Origin: Lobulomyces angularis
Lineage: Eukaryota > Chytridiomycota > Chytridiomycetes > Lobulomycetales > Lobulomycetaceae
Length of the DNA: 64,000 bases
Assembly (NCBI GenBank): GCA_027604685.1
Contig: JADHYX010000014.1
Location: 57,982 to 121,981, forward strand
Direction: 5' to 3'
The notes beneath the pieces were generated by a model. The model made no database searches. It worked only from the letters and a program-made list of their open reading frames with translations, and was not told the DNA's origin. Each line of letters opens with the position of its first letter. Position 1 is the stretch's first letter. Both the position numbers and the translations under genes were made by a program. Positions 32,860 through 43,371 of the stretch are shown piece by piece.

Positions 32860-35446
32860 TTAAGCAGCTGGAGATATGTATCCATGGGAAAAGATTGAAT
32901 CAATTAAAGTGGGATTGGCAATTAAAACGACTAATTTTTCTGCGCTTCTTAAATCACCTCCAGACGCTGCTTTTTCATACCAATTAATAGCTTCTGAAAG
33001 GTTCACATCTGTTCCCGATCCTGTTTCATAGCACTGTGCTAAGGCACTCATGGCATTCACAGCCCCTGGGAAAAAGGTTAAGAAGGTATATGGTATACAA
33101 TATTACCTGAAAATGCGGCTGTCTGGTAAAGTTGAAAAGCTTCTTTTTTATTAATCTCACAACCTTTACCGTGCATTAAGTGAAATGCCAATCTGGTTTG
33201 GGCTCTAGCATGATTTTTTTCAGCTGCCAATCTTAATAAGCGAACAGATTCTTTATAATTTCTTTTTAGTCCTACACCATCAAAGTATAATACTGCCAAA
33301 TTGGTAAGAGCCCTATTATTCAAAAAAAAATTTAAAAAAATTGAACTTTCAAGATTAAAAAAATGAACTAACCAAACATTTCCCTGTAAGGAACTAATTC
33401 TATACCAATAGATAGCTTTTTGTATATCTTTTTTCACACCAATTCCATCTAAGGTAAAATATTTATTTAAAAAAATGGGAATACAGATGGAGCTTTACCT
33501 TCAAATAAATGCCCTATAGTATTTTGTGCTAAATCATTTCCGCTTAAAGCACTTAATCGAATCCATTTAAATGCTTCTTTTTCGTTTATTTCTACTCCTA
33601 CTCCATTTCTATAGCAGCACCCCAAGCTAAGCTGAGCTGGAGCGTGCCCCAAAATTGCTGATGCTCTGTAATATTTTATTGCTTCATCATTATTTGCTTC
33701 AATTCCGATACCATATTGATAGCAATACCCTACAGATTGTAACAAAAAATTAAATCATATTATAGCAGTGTTAGTACCTAAGGAGTGCATAGCAAAGGAA
33801 TTTTCTGCATCGGCAGATCTTCGATACCATTCAACTGCCTTAACTTCATTTTTCTCGATGCCAACTCCATATTGATAAGCATGTCCGAGGTTGTGTTGGG
33901 CTCTTGAATGACCCTGAACTGCTGCCCTTTCGTACCAGTATGTACCTGCCTCTTCGTTTAATTCCACTCCAATTCCGTTTTGATAGCAAAATCCTAGATT
34001 GCATTCTGCCCATGGGTATCCCAATTCAGCAGCTTTCTTATACCATTCAGCTGCTTTGAGTTCATCTCGCTCTACTCCTAGTCCTTCTTCGTACATATAT
34101 CCAAGCGAGTTTTGAGAATAACTGTAATAATTACAATAAGGTACAAAAACAAAGAGAATTGTTACCAATTTCCCAACAATGCAGCCTTGGTGTACCATTT
34201 TACTGCTTCATCCAAATTTTTTGGAACACCTAACCCTTCCTCATAACAATGAGCTGCATTGTACATTGACACTGCTTCACCTTTTTTTGCTGCACTTAAA
34301 TACAGTGAAAGTGCTTTTTTATCATCCTTTAAAAAAAAAAAAAAATGCAGGTTAATTATTTAAAATGAAAAATTTGAGGATATTAATCAAAGATAACAAT
34401 AATAATAATTTATAAAGTGAGAATAGTTTATATGAATTAAAACAGTTTCTTTCCACTCAGTAAACAGGCTTAATAAGCTTCACCGCTTCTAAGCGTCACA
34501 AGGGTAAAATCCCCGCAATAATTTACCTTTTCTACACCGAAACCTTCTGCATAACAAAAACCTAGTATGCCTTCACCCCGGGGCTCCCCAGCTTTTGCTG
34601 ATTGTCTAAAATAGTGAACTGCCAATGAAGGATCCTTTTCCACTGCAACAGCGTCCTGATAACAAACTCCCAAACAGTATGTAGCTGCCAAGATAAAAAA
34701 CATTAATTTAAACTTTTAAAAGATATGTAAATTTGGCATACCGGCAGGATGATCTGATTCATTTGCGATTCTCAACAGCCATTCAATAGCCGAGTCTCCT
34801 GAATTATTCACTTTTGATAGCCATTCGTCTGCTTCAATTTTATCAATTTTGATATTAGGACGGCCATAGAGTTTTAAAAATGTCATTCGAATTTGAGCTA
34901 AAATGCAAAATTAGTAAATACCACTAATCGATTCAAAATTTTCAATACCAAAACCATTTCCTTTTGTAGCAGCGGAAACATACATATTTTCAGCCGTAGA
35001 ATAGTCACTCTCAATCCCTAAGCCAAATTCATAACAAAAACCCAATAAAGCCTAGAAATATTAAATAAAAAAAAAAAAAATTCACTAACCAAAGCTTCAA
35101 TATGGCCTCCTAATTTAAAAGCAGCTTTCCTTAAATTTTTTACAGCAGTTTTCTCATCAACTCCAAAACCATTTAATCCAAAAAGTAGATTTTCGCCAAG
35201 TTCGTATGCTTCATTAGCTGTAAGTAACTTGTGGTTATTTGCTTGACTAGTTGGACTAGTAGAGGATGAATTTGGCTTTGAATTGGAAGTTTGGGTAGAG
35301 TTTGGTTGAATGTGCTGCTGCTTAATTGAAATTTGTAATTTTCCTAATAATTCATTTTCTCCGGCAGATTTTCTTTGGATTTTCTTATTAATACTGTCGT
35401 CTTCACCAATAGATTTTCTTAAACGTTCGAAAAATTTGTTGTTCAT
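32860..35446 (-). CDS. Sel1-like repeat protein
   Basis: Ten or so exons from ATG 35446 encode at least twelve Sel1 repeats of about 36 residues. Typical units are SLGYMYEEGLGVERDELKA, NLGFCYQNGIGVELNEEA and NLGHAYQYGVGIEKNEVKA, each followed by a WYxxAA helix. The first 85 residues are Ser/Asn/Gln-rich and disordered. Sel1 repeats form a superhelical scaffold for protein-protein contacts. Fungal members include Skt5/Chs4, which activates chitin synthase, and Hrd3 of ER quality control. No signal peptide, membrane helix or C-terminal CAAX box (present in Skt5) is visible, so neither assignment is safe. Introns often fall within the repeats. It is a cytosolic scaffold by inference. Confidence 0.85.
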
Positions 35447-35844
35447 GCAACCAACTGTGCTAATTTAAACCTTTAATCACTTTTTTTTTTTGCTTAAACT
35501 GATTTAATAAATACAAGTAATTGAGCTACTGATGTACAGTAAATTCGAAGTTAAGTAGAACTTTTAAAATTCAGTAGTTTTACAATTAAAAACTTTTGAA
35601 ATATTTTTTTGTGTTAATTAAAAAGAAATTTGTATAAAACCAAATAAAATTGTACTGAAAATAATGCTTAGGATAATTTTAAAATAAAAAATTATTTTTA
35701 ATTTTTTTACTAAAAAAATTTTCTTCTTCAAAATATCTAAATTTATCACTTTATTGTGGCAAAAAAAATTTTTATGTAGGAGGCTGCAAATTGTGATGTC
35801 ATAAATGCAGGGGAAGAAAAAAAAAGCAGTTCTCACAGCAGTTG
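35447..35844. promoter_or_regulatory. Intergenic upstream of the Sel1-repeat gene
   Basis: AT-rich, nothing coding on the minus strand. It also precedes the small plus-strand frame starting at 35845. Confidence 0.35.
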
Positions 35845-36120
35845 ATGAACGTGCTCCATATTAAAATTTATCAAGATTATTGTGATTTTATAACCTACAA
35901 AAAATCAACAGTTGGGGTTGCTGCCCAGCGGTTAACCTTAATTTCCAGTTCACTACATTATTTCTTGCAAAAGTGGTTGGTAATTAAAATTCTATTAAAA
36001 AAATATGTATCAAATTATGTAAAATTACAAAATAAATTAGTTGATGGTTTGAAGTACAATTTAACATTAACATTCATTTTTTTTGATTTTTTCCAGAAGA
36101 TGCTCTATAGTTCCACTTAA
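35845..36120 (+). CDS. Possible small protein, unassigned
   Basis: ATG 35845 opens 91 codons without a stop in AT-rich DNA. The first 45 residues, including KSTVGVAAQRLTLISSSLHY, look like a folded amphipathic protein; the middle is hydrophobic and AT-driven. A GT...TTTTCCAG intron could remove most of the second half in frame, leaving an end KMLYSST. It sits alone in a 750-base gap. I do not recognise it, and chance is a real alternative. Confidence 0.35.
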   Translation: MNVLHIKIYQDYCDFITYKKSTVGVAAQRLTLISSSLHYFLQKWLVIKILLKKYVSNYVKLQNKLVDGLKYNLTLTFIFFDFFQKMLYSST

Positions 36121-36193
36121 CACCAGCTGACCTAAAAACCAATTAGTACTGAAATATATATTTAAGCTTTATATAATTTTTATAAATGCTATA

Positions 36194-36886
36194 TTATTCC
36201 GTTGTACTTTGGAGATTACCTTTTTTTGTTTTTTTCATTAACTTAAATTTCTTCTCTTTGTTTTTTTGGACGTTCAATAAATGCTGTTTTTCTCTTTCTT
36301 GTTTATTTTTTAAATATTCCTCATTTTTTTTTATTCTTTCTTCTCTTAACTTTTTTCGTTCATCTGTAATTTTCTTATACGGATCCCGCTTAAAATTTTT
36401 CTTTTTCGACTTTTGTTCACTTTTGGCTTTTAAAAACATTGAATTAATAGAAGTTTCCTTCACCAAATCCAAAGATTTATTTTTCTTTGAGTTATTATTG
36501 GTAAAAAAATTTTTTGGGGACTTTACATCAGCACCATCGAAGAATATCTACAAAAAAGAATGTTTTTGTTACAACAAAATTTAAAAAATAAAATTCTAGT
36601 GGAATAAAGTAGAGAATTGCAGTAAAAAGAGAGGGGAATAAATTCATAGTGTATAAATGAAAGAATTGAAATAAATTTAAATGAAAAAAAATTAATAACC
36701 TCTTTTATAAATGACGGTTCTGTTTCCAAAGCTTTTTCTTTTAGCTTGCCAAAACCTTTTTTGATTTTGTTCTGCTCAAGAATTTGTTGTTTTTTTCTTA
36801 AAATTGCGACGTCTTGCTGAGCTATAAAGAAATTGTTATTTGAATTGCGTTCTGCTTAAAAAATTAATCGCAATTTACTTACTCAT
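36194..36886 (-). CDS. Fyv7/TAP26-like rRNA-processing protein
   Basis: Four exons. The first contributes only ATG A (36886-36883) and an intron of about 60 bases follows. The next gives QQDVAILRKKQQILEQNK and ALETEPSFIKE. Then come IFFDGADVKSPKNFF and the Lys/Glu-rich C-terminal coil FKRDPYKKITDERKKLREER, ending KFKLMKKTKKGNLQSTTE. The KxPYKKIxxE start of the coil and the final KKTKKGN/Q match the rRNA-processing domain of yeast Fyv7 and human CCDC59/TAP26. These are small nucleolar proteins needed for 18S rRNA maturation. Length of about 165 residues fits. The assignment rests on pattern, because coiled coils can look alike. Confidence 0.65.
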
Positions 36887-37073
36887 TACTTAATTTTTTT
36901 TTCTTTTGAAAAATGTTACACCAAAAATAAATTTCCTTATATGTAAAAAGTTATGAATTATATTAACAATTTCACTTTTTGTATGTGTATACTTCTAATG
37001 ATGAGCATTATAAATAAAAATGCTTAAAAATTAATTATTTACTATTTTAAAACTTCCTCGTTTTTATAGAGAA

Positions 37074-38880
37074 TCAGTCATAAATTGATGTAGTTGGTTG
37101 TAAAAAATTTTTGGAATTAAATATTCCACCCAGTTCGCTTAACCAAGTTTTTCTTTTTTCAATTTCATTCAAAACACTTTCGCTGACGGGTCGCGCCTCT
37201 TTGGTTAATTTTTTTTTCTGTTTTTTTACAGCCTTCTGTTGTTAAAGAAATTTACGACATAAAAAAAAAAAAAAAAATCTTACAAATCTTCTGCTATAAG
37301 CAGCCTCAATAGTTTTATCGGTTTCATCTAAAACTGCAAGGAATTCTTGATATGCCATAAAATTTTTACTAACCTCGTACAATTTACACTTTCTTTTATT
37401 ATTAATTTTAACTTGTTTACGCAATTCTGCCTGCTTTTGCCGAAGCTCTACTGAAATTTCGTCATTATCCATATGTCTTTCGTCGTCCTAATTGGTAATT
37501 TAATAATAATTTTATTGGGAAAAAGTTTACTTCGTTTTCACTTATAAGTCCGATATACTTCAATTCATTTCTAACCCTTTCCTCAAACATATTTACATCT
37601 TCATACGTTCTCTCCTCTTTTCTTAAAATTGTATTATCTGCAACATCCTGTTCATCTTCAAAGTGATTTTCAACTATACCTTCTTCAAGTAGGGAACTTA
37701 AAATTCTTTCACTCAAGCTTCCAAAATAAATGTCTCCTGGATAAACTGTATCTGCTTCCTCGCCCAAATCTGAATTATGAAAGACTTTTTGTAAAACCTC
37801 GGAATGACTTTTATCTTGTGATGCCCATTGATCTAAATAATGCTTCTTGTTAGATTCTGGTATAATATATGGAGTGACTTCATCATCCTACATAATCATA
37901 TTAGTAGTCAATTAAAAACTATGTTTACTATACTTTGCGATCCAACCACTTTAAATCTTCTTCTGTTAAATTTCTGAAATACTGGTCGGTATAGGCGATA
38001 AATGTATTTAATGGAATCTGATTTTGTGCTTTGGCCTTGCTATAATCTCCAGACATATTTTTCATATCCATTGATACTTCTTCGTACAAAAGCACACTAG
38101 ATGGTGGTGTCGAGTTTGCGCTTAACGATTCAGACTCAACTTTCCGTTTTTTTAATAACAGCTGAGTATCTTTTTTCCCAACACTTGACTTTATTATAAT
38201 ACTACATGAAAAAATATTGCTTATAAATCATACAATTTTAGCATTGGTGGACGCTGAAGGAGAATGTGGAGGAGGTGACGGTTTTTCCAGCTTGGCAATT
38301 CCAACTCTAATAAATCCTTCTTTTTGATATAAACTTATCCTATTAGTGCCGTCAGTTCGTGAAATAACAGCTTCTTCTAAAATAAGAGTCGCATAAAATT
38401 CATAAAATTTTCTAATGATAGTTAATATTAACAATTTACCGTTTACTTTATCTTCAATGCTATGAGATCTTTTTCTATTCACTTTAGAGTCCACTGGCTC
38501 CAACTTTAATTTTTCGTTTGAATTATTCTGAAATGATGAAGAATTTGATAAGGTTGCCGCCGTTGACGAGGAGTTATTTTTCCAATCATTAAATATTTTT
38601 TGGTTTTTGATTAGCTAAAAAGATTTTTTAACTAATTTAACATAAATTCAAAATTTTTTTACAACTAATAGAAAACTACTAATTTTGCTGAAAATACATT
38701 TTTTTGTTTTTTCAAACTTACAATTTCTCCTGTTAACTGAGTGGTTTTCAATACATCAAGCAATTCCTTTTTTATTTCCTTTAATTCTTCTGGTTTTGGT
38801 AACAATGTTGACGGACTTTTATATTTATGGTAGCACTTTTCAGCGCTCACGTCACTTATTAGGAACTCTGTGAAGTTCAT
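37074..38880 (-). CDS. Ada3/Ngg1-like subunit of SAGA
   Basis: Eight or so exons from ATG 38880 give about 470 residues. The N-terminal part starts MNFTEFLISDVSAEKCYHKY and includes a Ser/Asn linker. The C-terminal half carries IPLNTFIAYTDQYFRNLTEED, YPGDIYFGSLSERILSSL and then the Ada3 signature: DEISVELRQKQAELRKQ followed by NFMAYQEFLAVLDETDKTIE. It ends EIEKRKTWLSELGGIF and STSIYD-type residues. Ada3 links the Gcn5 acetyltransferase with Ada2 inside SAGA and promotes histone H3 acetylation in the nucleus. The AELRKQ...AYQE helix pair is diagnostic, and the position at the C-terminus fits. It is about two thirds the length of yeast Ada3. Confidence 0.85.
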
Positions 38881-39240
38881 TTCTTCAATATCGATTTATT
38901 CTGAAGAAAAAAAAACCTTTTAATTTTCACAAGTTTTTAATATAAATGAATATATCGTTACTTTAATATGATCTAATACTTTTTCAATTATGGTGTTAAA
39001 AAGAGTAACTTTAATAGATCAATAAATAAAATAAAATATGTATTTTGCTTCAAGAAAATTAAATTTTGCTTTCAACATTAAAATAAAAACAACCTGTATT
39101 TCATCAACATTTGTTTATAAATTTGGTATAAGAGGATTATTCGTTATTCTAAATTATAAAAATGCTATTATGTATTATAAAGTGTTATATGGGATTCATT
39201 TAATGCCTAAGTAAAAAAAGTGATTACTTCTACAATTAAT
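38881..39240. promoter_or_regulatory. Upstream region of the Ada3 gene
   Basis: AT-rich, no coding signal; it also contains the BolA gene's 3' flank. Confidence 0.35.
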
Positions 39241-39661
39241 TTAATGCTTAAATTCATCTTCAGTTTTGGCCGAAATATTGAGGGCATGCAAACCTATATT
39301 GGTTAAAAGAAATATATCATATCAAAAGTTAAGAAAACTTATGATTAATTAAAAAAGATTACCATTTTTGAATTCTTCATCCAATATCCCATAAACCATT
39401 CTATGCCGCTTTAGCTTACTCAAATTTAAAAACTTATCACTAACTATTTTAACTTGAAAATGAGTTTCTTTTGCTTTTAATCCTAATTAAACAGAAATAA
39501 TTTAAGTTGTTGGTAAAATTCATTTACTAGCTGAGGCAAAAATTAAAATTACCTTTCATCGCAGCGTGGCCAGCATGAGACGCTGAGTCGTCAACTATTT
39601 CCAAAAACGATGGTCTTAACTGCAGTGACAGCTTACTTTCAATTGATTTTGCTATTGACAT
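39241..39661 (-). CDS. BolA-family protein
   Basis: Three exons from ATG 39661 give about 95 residues. Exon 1 has SIAKSIESKLSLQLRPSFLE and then IVDDSASHAGHAAMK, the BolA core with the conserved histidine ligand. Exon 2 continues GLKAKETHFQVKIVSDKF and SKLKRHRMVYGILDEEF, containing the second conserved His. A short last exon ends NISAKTEDEFKH. BolA1-type proteins bind [2Fe-2S] clusters together with monothiol glutaredoxins and assist iron-sulfur protein maturation. The HxxH-like loop in SHAGHAAM fits the BolA1 subgroup, which is mitochondrial or cytosolic; no clear mitochondrial presequence is visible. Confidence 0.92.
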
Positions 39662-39909
39662 ACTTAATGTTCTATGAAACATCCAAAATCCACAATAGCA
39701 AATTGGCTTCTTTTTTTTTTATTTAACTGGTAAATAAATGTAAATAATATATGTTTCCAAAAACTGAATTTTTTTTCAAACTACAAAATCTAATCTAATA
39801 TATTTTTAAAAAGTTCAAAATACATGTACTATTGATCCAAAATTTTTTTACGAAATTTAAAAATAATTGGCAACACTTTGTAATTACAGCTGATTTGGTG
39901 AATCTGGAT

Positions 39910-40518
39910 ATGGACAAGTTAATTTCTCTTCGCAAATTAAAGTAACTATAAAAAGTTTCATAATAATTTAAATGTTAATGATAATTGACATAGAACAAAA
40001 TCTGAAACCTTGGCTCAACTTATGCATGAATACAAAAATAATTCAGTGCAATTAGAAAAAAAACAAAACTTTTTAAAGGACTACCAGCGTGAAGTGAGCA
40101 TACGACTTCAGGAAAAAGAAGATTTAAAATTACGATTGCAATCTGTATTTGAGGAGTTAAAAAGTTTGGAAAAATTAGAAGAAGATTTAAATTTAAAAAA
40201 TTATCTAAAAGAAGAGGAAGAAACTAAGATGATGTTGGAAAAGAAATCGGAAGTTTTGATTAAAGAAGTTAATGACATAAGAGAGGAACACGGTTTAATC
40301 GTAAATTAAAATGGAGTAATGTTAATCATTTGTTTTAGAAACTTTCTAGTTTGAATGAACAGTTAACTGAAAGTTGTAATAAACTTTTGCAAGATTATAG
40401 GGAAAAGCGGAAGAGTGAATTTGATTTTGAAGACAATTACAAAGTTGGGGGTGGAACTTCCTCTCAAAAAACTTCTAGTAAGTCGTCACCGCATTTAAAA
40501 AAAAAAAAAATCAGCTGA
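39910..40518 (+). CDS. Hypothetical coiled-coil protein
   Basis: Three exons. A short first exon from ATG 39910 (MDKLISLRKL) is followed by a 50-base intron, a long exon and a last exon ending KKKKIS at 40518. Nearly the whole protein (about 175 residues) is a charged coiled coil, for example RLQEKEDLKLRLQSVFEEL and MMLEKKSEVLIKEVNDIREE. A Gly/Ser/Thr-rich linker and basic tail follow. No family is recognised. Such proteins act in kinetochores, spindle poles or as small complex subunits. It is divergent from BolA with a 250-base gap. Confidence 0.6.
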
Positions 40519-40763
40519 TGTGTAATTAGCACGAGAGTGGTTATTGATAATAATGGTGAAAATTAAGTAGTGATGTCAGTTTGAAGTGACTTAATTTCAA
40601 AAAAGTTATTTATTAAAATCAAATTTTGAGTTATTAAAAGCTTGACAATTTAAATTTATTTTCGCAATAATAATTTATTAAAAATATATTTTTAAATTTT
40701 TGTTTTATATTTGAAAGAAAAAAAATTTCTGATCAAAAAATAAAATTAATTTTTTTTAACCAA

Positions 40764-43212
40764 ATGTCGAAAAGAGAAGCATCAGACAATCTAACAAAAG
40801 ATAATTATATGGTGGAGGAAGAATCACAAGTGAATGATGGCATTCAGAGAGCTTCTGAAGAGGTTATGTCAACAAGACAAATTGCAAGGCCAAGAAAGTC
40901 TAAAGCGGTAAATTTAAAGCATGTTTTTTTTATTGAAAATTTAACATTCAGTCTGCTCTGCGAAAAAATCCTTTTCAAAGTATAAATATGGTAAGTATTT
41001 GTATACGAATTTAAATGTTAAATTTTTTCATGTCAACTTTCTACTAGCTTGGAAAAGTTTCAAATGTAAAATCTGTTTAAATTTTTAAATTTATTGTTTT
41101 TCTTCAGAAGAGCACTCCTTTATTTTCTTTTGGACCTTCAGCTCCTAATACTTCTCTTAGTACACAAAGTATCACAGGAAGCTCCGCACAAACTGATGAT
41201 GTATAGTTTTATAGTTGTATTGAAAATTAACCTGATTTTATAGAAAAATGGGCCGCTACCTGCTTTTGGATCTACAGCAGGGAATTTTTCTCTTTTATCA
41301 AATACTTCTTCGAAGAATTCTGAGAAAAAATCAGAAAATGTACAAATTATTTCTAAATATTTTGTTAATTTTAAAATAAGGCGCCGTTATTCTCTTTTGG
41401 AACTCCGTTACCTGCAACGTCACAAGCTCCATTAAAAACTTCAACGAATATGTTTGGAACATCAGAAAATGATGTAACAATATAAAGACTAATTATATGG
41501 TTCTTAATTTTTTAGAAAAAATCAACGTTATTTTCGTTTGGAACACCACTACCTAATAAGTCGCCGATATCAAAAACTTCAGTCACTGAAAAATCAAACA
41601 ATGTAAGAATTTTAATTAAGGAATTAATTTTTTTTTAGAAGGTTACATCATTTTCCTTGGAAGTGCAAAGTCCAACTAATAATATGGCAAACGGTTCTGG
41701 TACTAAAAATAACAATTTGAATGATAAGGAATATAATTGGGGCCATGATTTGGCGAAAAATTTACTGGGCCTCAACCAGTCATTTTTGGAAACCCTACAG
41801 GAAAACTTTAAAAAAAATTCGTTGCAAAATTTCAAAAATTTCTTTGACGATTATAACCTGCAAAGGACAAAACTACTGGATAAATATGAAATCGCAATAT
41901 CTAAAATAAAAAGTGGTATTGGAAAAGATTTGGGGCAAGACATTATCAAAGATTCGGAAAAATCTAGTACTTCTCATGAACGAAATCCCACTAATAACCT
42001 TAATATTTCATTCTCCCAGTCTCAGCATAATATGGGCTCCATTTTTAATACTCCTATGAAGCAACCGGAACCAGTTACGGGTAATTATGACAAGGCGATT
42101 TCGGGCGCCAGCTCATTTTCTGAAATTCAGCCTACTTTTAGTTTTAATACGAAATCAACAGCTAAAACTATGGATCATCCAGCTAATACTGTATTAAATA
42201 CGAATGAGAAAATTCATAATATCGGTGCCCCTGTTTTAATTGAGAATAGTAATGAAATATTGGATAAAACGAGTACACCGAAGGTCACAAACAAATTTGA
42301 ACCTGAGAAATTAACATTTTCTTTCAACGCACCTTCTACAGACACGGCTATCAAAGATTCTGGCTTAAAATTGGATTCAGATATTCCCGTACCCAGTAAT
42401 TTTATGAAATTTTCCTCGCCATTCCAAACGGAACCTACTTCAAAGTTTACAAATCCTACATTTAGTACAGGTACAAATCCAACCGCTACATCTGCTCCAA
42501 CTCCCAGTCCGCTAAGTTTCAGTTTTTCAGCAGGTCCCCCTGCACCAAAACAATCAGAAATAGTTACCCCTGCACCATTGAGCTTTAATGCTTCGTCGCT
42601 CAATTCATTTACTCCAACTTTTCAATTTGGAGCTGCCTCTGCTATACCTTCAGCAACGTCTTCTATCGGCCCTTTATTTGGTTCCTCACTATCCAATGAC
42701 TCCACAACTAATGGAGGTGGAAATGATGCCGATGAGGGGGCTACAGAAGAAGCTTTAGAGCAAATCGATACCGAAACATTGATGGAAGGTGAAGGAGAGG
42801 AAGATGAGGAAACTGTTTACACTGACATCGTTAAAGTTTCAGAAATAGTGAAAGATGCAGAAAATTTCAAATGGAAAGATATTGGTAAAGTATATAATAA
42901 AATAGTTATTTAATCTTTTTTTTAATTTTTCTGCGATACTAAGGGAAAGGAGAACTACGAATTAAAAGAAAAAAAAATGAAAGTAACAAATGCAGAATTT
43001 TAGTTAGATCTCCAGAAGCGTTAGGTAGAGTGTTGTTAAACTGTTTAATGTATGATGGAATGAAACTAAAGAAAGAGAACGAGAAGAAAGTAACATTAAA
43101 CTGCTATATATATAAGGAAGAAACTAAACAGAATGCCCTTGTAAAAGTTTGTATTACTTTCAAAAGTGGTGCGGACCCATTCATTAAAGAATTTGAAAGC
43201 TTACAAAAATAA
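40764..43212 (+). CDS. Nup50/Nup2-like nucleoporin
   Basis: Eight exons give about 680 residues. Exon 1 (40764-40907) starts SKREASDNLTKDNY and ends with ASEEVMSTRQIARPRKSK, the Nup50 N-terminal importin-alpha-binding segment. Exon 2 is 40952-40990 (SALRKNPF). Exons 3-6 (41108-41200, 41244-41339, 41381-41473, 41516-41602) each encode one FG-type unit. Exon 7 (41639-42884) holds a coiled stretch, many further FSF/FxFG patches, a Pro/Ser/Thr-rich region and an acidic patch. Exon 8 (42944-43212) completes the C-terminal RanBP1-like domain: KWKDIG, GELRIKRKKN, CRILVRSPE and CITFKSGADPFIKEFE. Nup50/Nup2 sits at the nuclear basket and helps importin recycling with RanGTP. The N-terminal motif and Ran-binding domain together make the call firm. 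Confidence 0.92.
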
Positions 43213-43371
43213 TTAAATATTTATATAATTTTTATTTGATAATATTTTAAAAAAATCAACAATTTAATAATTTTGAAATGATAAATTATATTTTTTTAAA
43301 ATTTTAGTTTTAAATCCTTCTGTAACTCTATATTCAAAGAAAATCGCAAGTAAAAAAAAGATTTTGTTTGT

